A stretch of 64,000 nt of DNA from Kaistella solincola (GTDB lineage: Bacteria; Bacteroidota; Bacteroidia; Flavobacteriales; Weeksellaceae), in NCBI RefSeq assembly GCF_000812875.1, contig NZ_JSYK01000003.1, forward strand, positions 186,001-250,000. The letters are read 5' to 3'. The notes under the pieces are model-generated. The model was not told where the DNA came from. It did no database searches and saw nothing but the letters and a program-made list of their open reading frames with translations. Below, piece by piece: positions 60,314-64,000 of the stretch; positions within the stretch are counted from its first letter, which is position 1, and each line of letters opens with the position of its first letter. The position numbers and the translations under genes are program-made.

Positions 60314-61057
60314 ATGAAAGAAGATTTTATATTTGGCCTGCGACCGGTCATTGAAGCGATTGAAGCAGGAAAAACAGTAGATAAAGTATTTTTGCAAAAT
60401 GCTTTGCAAGGTCCTATTTATGCGGAATTGAAAGCCTTGCTCACGAAGCATAAAATTCGCCCGAACTATGTTCCGGTTGAAAAATTAAACCGTTTTACCC
60501 GGAAAAATCATCAGGGTGTGGTGGCTTTTATTTCTGATGTGCCATTTCATTCCATTGAAAATGTTTTACCTGAAATTTTTGAGGCCGGAAAGACTCCTTT
60601 TTTGCTGATTCTTGATCGGCTGACTGATGTTAGAAACTTTGGTGCAATTTGTCGGACTGCTGAATGTGCAGGCGTAGACGCGGTAATTATTCCTGAAAAG
60701 GGTGGTGCGCCGCTAAATTCGGACGCGATAAAAACTTCAGCGGGAGCAATTTATAACCTTAAAATTTGTAAGGAAAAAAATCTGGCGCATGCGGTGGATT
60801 TTTTACAGCAATCTGGAGTGCAGGTTTTTTCTGCGACCGAAAAAGCGCAAAAGTTGATTTATGATGTAGATTTTACGCAACCTTGCGCGCTGGTGATGGG
60901 GAACGAAGAAACCGGTATTTCAAAAGAAGTTTTACACCATTCCAATGAAAAAATTAAACTTCCAATAGCTGGTAAAACGCAGTCGCTTAACGTTTCAGTG
61001 GCGTGTGGTGCTATTTTATATGAAGCTTTACGCCAGAAAATGACTTCCGGACTTTAG
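60314..61057 (+). CDS. rlmB: 23S rRNA (guanosine-2'-O)-methyltransferase RlmB
   Basis: A 247-residue SPOUT methyltransferase that 2'-O-methylates G2251 of 23S rRNA. N-terminal substrate-binding domain begins FIFGLRPVIEAIEAGKTVDKV; the SPOUT motifs are LILDRLTDVRNFGAICRTAECAGVDAVI (motif 1), LVMGNEETGISKEVL (motif 2) and IKLPIAGKTQSLNVSVACGAILYEALRQ (motif 3 with the knot). Length and N-terminus favour RlmB over TrmH. Single gene. Confidence 0.93.
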   Translation: MKEDFIFGLRPVIEAIEAGKTVDKVFLQNALQGPIYAELKALLTKHKIRPNYVPVEKLNRFTRKNHQGVVAFISDVPFHSIENVLPEIFEAGKTPFLLILDRLTDVRNFGAICRTAECAGVDAVIIPEKGGAPLNSDAIKTSAGAIYNLKICKEKNLAHAVDFLQQSGVQVFSATEKAQKLIYDVDFTQPCALVMGNEETGISKEVLHHSNEKIKLPIAGKTQSLNVSVACGAILYEALRQKMTSGL

Positions 61058-61082
61058 CGAACACCTTTAAAATTTTAGGCTT

Positions 61083-61090
61083 TAAATTTG
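61083..61090 (+). promoter_or_regulatory. -7 promoter box for the GreA-like gene
   Basis: TAAATTTG, about 50 nt before the ATG; TATCTTTA nearer the gene is an imperfect alternative. Confidence 0.45.
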
Positions 61091-61141
61091 CAAACAGCTT
61101 TACTGAAAACAATTGTTATCTTTAATTGAAAAGGAAGCGGT

Positions 61142-61591
61142 ATGCAGAAAAATACCTTGATAAAAAGTGACGTTCGCAGTCACATTCAAAATATAATTAT
61201 TCAGAAAATCGAGAAGCTCGAGCGATTTATGGAATTTACTCTGGAAGCGAGCCGCGAGATAAAAAAAACTCCGAAATACGATTCGATACGCGAGGAAATG
61301 CAGGAGGAGATTTACCAGATGCAAAAGCAAATGGCTTCGCTGAACCATCTTCGGCGAAATCTCGGAAAAGTGCTGAACACACCAACCGAGCGCGTTCAGG
61401 TTGGTTCCATAATTTTCACCAACAAAGCGCGGTTTTATATTTCGGTGTCGCTGGGTGAATTCTTTTTTGAAGGCGACCGCTTTTATGCGATCTCTGAAGA
61501 AAGCCCGATGGCGAAAACAATGTTTGGAAAAAAGCCGGGCGATGAATTTGTCTTAAATAATATTAGCCAGGTCATCGAACAGATCTGGTAA
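61142..61591 (+). CDS. GreA/GreB C-terminal domain-like protein
   Basis: A 149-residue protein. The N-terminal half is a helical hairpin (KIEKLERFMEFTLEASREIK, REEMQEEIYQMQKQMASL) and the C-terminal half resembles the FKBP-like GreA domain: VQVGSIIFTNKARFYISVSLGE and YAISEESPMAKTMFGKKPGDEF, compare the GreA SPLGKALLGKKVGDEV-type motif. The coiled coil lacks an obvious acidic DDE tip, so transcript-cleavage activity is uncertain. Homologues are often labelled 3-oxoacyl-ACP synthase in flavobacterial genomes, which the sequence does not support. It is followed 18 nt later by a nitroreductase gene. Confidence 0.75.
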   Translation: MQKNTLIKSDVRSHIQNIIIQKIEKLERFMEFTLEASREIKKTPKYDSIREEMQEEIYQMQKQMASLNHLRRNLGKVLNTPTERVQVGSIIFTNKARFYISVSLGEFFFEGDRFYAISEESPMAKTMFGKKPGDEFVLNNISQVIEQIW

Positions 61592-61609
61592 AAATTTCCC
61601 CCTCTTTAC

Positions 61610-62134
61610 ATGAAAAATTCCGAAATTCTAAAAACCCTCATTGAAAGCCGAAAAAGCACATTTCCAAAATCTTACGCTGGTGGCAACATCGAAAAAAATG
61701 TTCTGGAGGAAATTGTAAGCTCGGCGAAATTTGCACCCAGCCACAAGCGCACAAAACCAGGACGTTTTAAAGTTTTTGAAGGTGAAGAAAAATTGGAACT
61801 CGGAAGAAAAATGGCTGCTATTTACAAGGAAATTACACCTGAAAACCTGTTTTTGGAAAAAAAATATAATGACATCAGCCTGAAAAGTGAGCAGGCAAGT
61901 GCAATTGTAGTCATTAATGCAAATTTCAGCGGCTTGGTTCCGGAATGGGAAGAAGTTGCTTCTGTAGCGATGGGTGTGCAAAATATGTATTTAACCGCAA
62001 CAGCGCACGGAATCGCCTGTTATTGGAGTACACCGAAAATGATCAATTATCTTTCGGATTTCCTTTCCTTAGAAGACAATCAAAAATGTTTGGGATTGTT
62101 TAATTTAGGAAATTTGGCTGAAATAGCGGAATAA
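61610..62134 (+). CDS. nitroreductase family protein
   Basis: A 174-residue FMN-dependent nitroreductase-fold protein. RKSTFPKSYAGGNIEKNVLEEIVSSAKFAPSHKRTKPGRFKV is the FMN phosphate-binding start, SEQASAIVVINANF and EEVASVAMGVQNMYLTATAHGIACYWSTP the core, with LGLFNLGNLAE at the end. The class reduces nitro-compounds, quinones or enones with NAD(P)H; the natural substrate is unknown. Length is on the short side for the family, similar to YdjA-type proteins. Convergent with hemB through a shared bidirectional terminator. Confidence 0.87.
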   Translation: MKNSEILKTLIESRKSTFPKSYAGGNIEKNVLEEIVSSAKFAPSHKRTKPGRFKVFEGEEKLELGRKMAAIYKEITPENLFLEKKYNDISLKSEQASAIVVINANFSGLVPEWEEVASVAMGVQNMYLTATAHGIACYWSTPKMINYLSDFLSLEDNQKCLGLFNLGNLAEIAE

Positions 62135-62157
62135 AATTGCTTTAAAATTGACATTAT

Positions 62158-62191
62158 AAAAAAAAGAGCCTTAAAAAGCTCTTTTTTTTTG
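62158..62191. terminator. bidirectional terminator between nitroreductase gene and hemB
   Basis: AAAAAAAGAGC-CTTAAAAA-GCTCTTTTTTT: a stem flanked by A and T tracts usable from both strands. Confidence 0.88.
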
Positions 62192-62204
62192 TTTTTTCAG
62201 TCTT

Positions 62205-63197
62205 TTAACTATTTAAAAGAATTGCCGCTTCTTTGGCTGCGTAGGTGAAAATCATATCGGCGCCGGCCCGTTTAATGCAGGTTAAGCTTTCAATAATTGC
62301 TTTGTCATTATCCAGCCAGCCGTTTTGTGCGGCTGCTTTTAACATTGCGTATTCGCCGCTCACATTGTACACCGCAATTGGCAGATCGATCATGTCGCGA
62401 ACTTTTGAAACAATGTCTAAATATGGTATTCCCGGTTTAATCATAATGATATCAGCACCTTCGGCAACGTCTTTCAGAACTTCATCTAAAGCTTCACGAG
62501 AATTGTGGAAATCCATCTGATAGGTTTTTTTATCTTTTGGAATATCCTGATTTTCTTTCGGAGCAGAATCCAGCGCAGTGCGGAAAGGTCCGTAAAAAGA
62601 GCTCGCGTATTTCGCCGCATAGCTTAAAATTCCGACATCGGTGAAACCGTTTTCTTCAAGTCCCTGGCGGATTGCTGCAACACGTCCGTCCATCATATCA
62701 CTGGGTGCCATAATATCAGCGCCGGCTTCGGCAAGAGAAACAGACATTTTTACTAGTGCCTCGTTGGTTGCATCGTTATCGATTTTTCCGTTGTTGATAA
62801 TTCCGTCGTGACCATACATCGAATAAGGATCCAGCGCCACATCGGGCATAATGACCATTTCCGGCACGGCATCTTTAATGGCTTTAATGGTATTTTGCAT
62901 CAAACCGTTTTTGTTCCAGGCTTCTTTTCCGGTATTGTCCTTTAAATCTTCTGAAACTTTCATATAGAGATTCACCCCTTTAATACCTAAAGAAAAAAGT
63001 TCGCGGCATTCCTGAACGGTAAGATCAATTGAGCGGCGGAAAATTCCGGGCATTGCGGAAATGGGTTCCTGTTTTTGTGAACCTTCCATTACGAAAATGG
63101 GCATCACGAAATCATTTGTTGTGAGAACAGTTTCCTGAACAAGAGCGCGCAAAGCGGGAGTGGTACGGAGTCTTCTGTTTCTGGAGTTGATTATCAT
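62205..63197 (-). CDS. hemB: delta-aminolevulinic acid dehydratase (porphobilinogen synthase)
   Basis: A 330-residue TIM-barrel enzyme condensing two 5-aminolevulinate molecules into porphobilinogen for haem. Active-site lysines are in SYAAKYASSFYGPFR near residue 200 and DIIMIKPGIPYLDIV near 253. The metal region reads MPDVALDPYSMYGHDGI, with Ala/Asp in place of the three Cys of zinc-type enzymes, so this is the magnesium-type class. Length is normal. A -7 box lies about 31 nt upstream. Confidence 0.96.
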   Translation of the reverse strand: MIINSRNRRLRTTPALRALVQETVLTTNDFVMPIFVMEGSQKQEPISAMPGIFRRSIDLTVQECRELFSLGIKGVNLYMKVSEDLKDNTGKEAWNKNGLMQNTIKAIKDAVPEMVIMPDVALDPYSMYGHDGIINNGKIDNDATNEALVKMSVSLAEAGADIMAPSDMMDGRVAAIRQGLEENGFTDVGILSYAAKYASSFYGPFRTALDSAPKENQDIPKDKKTYQMDFHNSREALDEVLKDVAEGADIIMIKPGIPYLDIVSKVRDMIDLPIAVYNVSGEYAMLKAAAQNGWLDNDKAIIESLTCIKRAGADMIFTYAAKEAAILLNS

Positions 63198-63228
63198 AAG
63201 GTTGGAATAATAATTGATTTATCGCTTG

Positions 63229-63236
63229 CAAATTTA
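63229..63236 (-). promoter_or_regulatory. -7 promoter box for hemB
   Basis: TAAATTTG on the minus strand, 31 nt before the ATG. Confidence 0.55.
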
Positions 63237-63280
63237 ACTATAGTTTGCTGAAAATGTGTAGATTTATAAGTTGAATTTCA

Positions 63281-63288
63281 TACTTTTG
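63281..63288 (+). promoter_or_regulatory. -7 promoter box for the T9SS-tailed small protein
   Basis: TACTTTTG, 31 nt before the GTG start at 63320. Confidence 0.55.
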
Positions 63289-63319
63289 TATAATAATTAG
63301 GTTAAAAAAGAAATAATAG

Positions 63320-63673
63320 GTGAAAAAATTTTTATATTTTGTAATGTTTATCGGCGTTTTAGCAGTAGGTACAAATTCAGTATTTGCGCAGTCTGCTGAC
63401 CGAAGCCTGGCGACACATCAGAAGAACGATGAAGGAGTTTTGGTAGTATATCCAAATCCGGCGCGTGATTTTTTGATGGTGAAAACCAATGACACTTCCC
63501 TTCAGATAAAAACGGTAACCTTTTATTCTATTTTAGGAATGCAGGTAGCAGAATTTCAGGTGAACAAAAATTCCGAAGAAATCCGGCTGGACCGTTTGCG
63601 TCCCGGAAAATATCTGATGAGATACCTTTTAAGCGACAATACGCAAAAAGTGATGCAAATCGTAAAACAATAA
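63320..63673 (+). CDS. small secreted protein consisting mainly of a T9SS type A sorting domain
   Basis: A 117-residue protein starting with GTG. Signal peptide FLYFVMFIGVLAVGTNSVFAQ, a short linker of about 17 residues, then the whole type A sorting tail: VLVVYPNPARDFLMVKT with the YPNP motif, KTVTFYSILGMQVAEFQ, IRLDRLRPGKYLMRYLLSD and a basic end QKVMQIVKQ. No cargo domain is present between signal and tail. It is flanked by its own promoter and terminator, so it is an independent gene rather than a fragment. Possible roles are a surface-anchored tail or a signal to the T9SS machinery; both are speculation. Confidence 0.85.
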   Translation: MKKFLYFVMFIGVLAVGTNSVFAQSADRSLATHQKNDEGVLVVYPNPARDFLMVKTNDTSLQIKTVTFYSILGMQVAEFQVNKNSEEIRLDRLRPGKYLMRYLLSDNTQKVMQIVKQ

Positions 63674-63680
63674 AATCATA

Positions 63681-63709
63681 ACCTTGAAATATTTTTCAAG
63701 GTTTTTTTT
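63681..63709 (+). terminator. intrinsic terminator of the small T9SS protein
   Basis: ACCTTGAAA / TTTCAAGGT perfect 9-bp stem and a T tract. Confidence 0.9.
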
Positions 63710-63716
63710 ATCTAGT

Positions 63717-63743
63717 TTAAAGCCGTTTTTCGGGCTTAATTTT
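63717..63743. repeat. GCC-type palindrome
   Basis: AAAGCCGTTTTTCGGGCTTAATTTT; stem AAGCC/GGCTT intact, before the NADH dehydrogenase promoter. Confidence 0.5.
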
Positions 63744-63745
63744 CC

Positions 63746-63753
63746 TATTTTTG
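63746..63753 (+). promoter_or_regulatory. -7 promoter box for NADH dehydrogenase, leaderless spacing
   Basis: TATTTTTG ends 5 nt before the ATG at 63759. Confidence 0.65.
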
Positions 63754-63758
63754 TAATA

Positions 63759-64000
63759 ATGGAAGCACGAGAAAAAATAGTGATTGTCGGCGGTGGCTTT
63801 GCGGGACTGCAGTTGGCCAGAACTTTAAATAATAAAAGAAAAAAAGTGATGGTCATCGATAAGGTGAACCATCATATGTTTCAGCCGCTATTTTATCAGG
63901 TTGCGTGCGGGCGGATTGAACCCAGCAATATTTCTTTCCCTTTCCGGAAAATTTTTCAGCGCTCCCATAATATTCAGTATCGGCTTGCAGATGTACAGCA
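63759..64000 (+). CDS. NAD(P)/FAD-dependent oxidoreductase, type II NADH dehydrogenase-like (partial)
   Basis: Only the first 80 codons are in the window. The N-terminus KIVIVGGGFAGLQLARTL is the FAD-binding Rossmann motif, VMVIDKVNHHMFQPLFYQVA is the strongly conserved NDH-2 segment, and GRIEPSNISFPFRKIF follows. NDH-2 is a membrane-associated single-subunit enzyme passing electrons from NADH to the quinone pool. The remainder, including the second nucleotide site and the C-terminal amphipathic helices, lies beyond the window edge. Confidence 0.88.
   Translation, partial: MEAREKIVIVGGGFAGLQLARTLNNKRKKVMVIDKVNHHMFQPLFYQVACGRIEPSNISFPFRKIFQRSHNIQYRLADVQ

Overview
The window is chromosomal DNA from a member of the Bacteroidota, most likely Flavobacteriia/Weeksellaceae (Chryseobacterium-Kaistella group). 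Evidence: type IX secretion features (PorX, type A and type B sorting tails), the LpxC-FabZ fusion, the Bat operon, a bifunctional OlsF-like acyltransferase, Acr3-type arsenic efflux, flavobacterial promoters (TAnnTTTG at -7 with TTG or TTTG about 20 bp upstream) and an almost complete lack of Shine-Dalgarno sequences. No prophage, insertion sequence, CRISPR array or rRNA operon is visible.

Layout. 1-2108: end of a dTDP-rhamnose cluster (rmlC partial, rmlB, rmlA). 2404-8614: rimO, an RlpA-like protein, exonuclease III, PorX and an HD phosphohydrolase. 8784-14604: lipid A block lpxD, lpxC-fabZ, lpxA, then efp, a second LpxD-like acyltransferase and sucD. 14626-16990: an outer membrane barrel, then an accessory patch with a composite repeat array around one decayed secreted-protein gene. 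16989-21339 (minus strand): an ABC-2 exporter and an arsenic operon (arsR, a shrunken DUF6428-like gene, acr3, arsC). 21570-26613 (minus): dusB, two envelope genes, a thioredoxin-fold protein, glnS. 26944-37607: a 1413-residue type B T9SS adhesin, a YpdA-like reductase, menC, fbp, aspartate kinase and an OlsF-like acyltransferase. 37693-43035: tRNA-Phe, a Zn/Cd-type P-type ATPase, mutS2, ung. 43056-50923: a lipoprotein-like protein, DUF456, MscS, pdxJ, hydrolase, epimerase, acyl-CoA ligase and mvaD. 50930-59520 (minus): marC and the MoxR/DUF58/Bat aerotolerance-type operon. 59784-64000: DinB-like protein, rlmB, a GreA-like protein, nitroreductase, hemB, a tiny T9SS-tailed protein and the start of a type II NADH dehydrogenase.

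The genes are mostly housekeeping. The less explained content is between them. Most intergenic gaps hold degenerate copies of a short hairpin with consensus near TTTGCCGTTTTAGCGGCAAA, some with compensated arms. Two gaps hold a longer element whose outer arms covary while an inner hairpin is completely replaced, and a third gap holds a related-looking element. Around 15.4-16.9 kb about 138-bp composite units flank a dead gene. At least eight genes have a -7 box ending only 3-6 nt before the start codon, which predicts leaderless mRNAs. Helically phased TTAAC repeats precede the rlpA-like gene, and a perfect 20-bp palindrome sits at what looks like an internal deletion junction in the arsenic operon.
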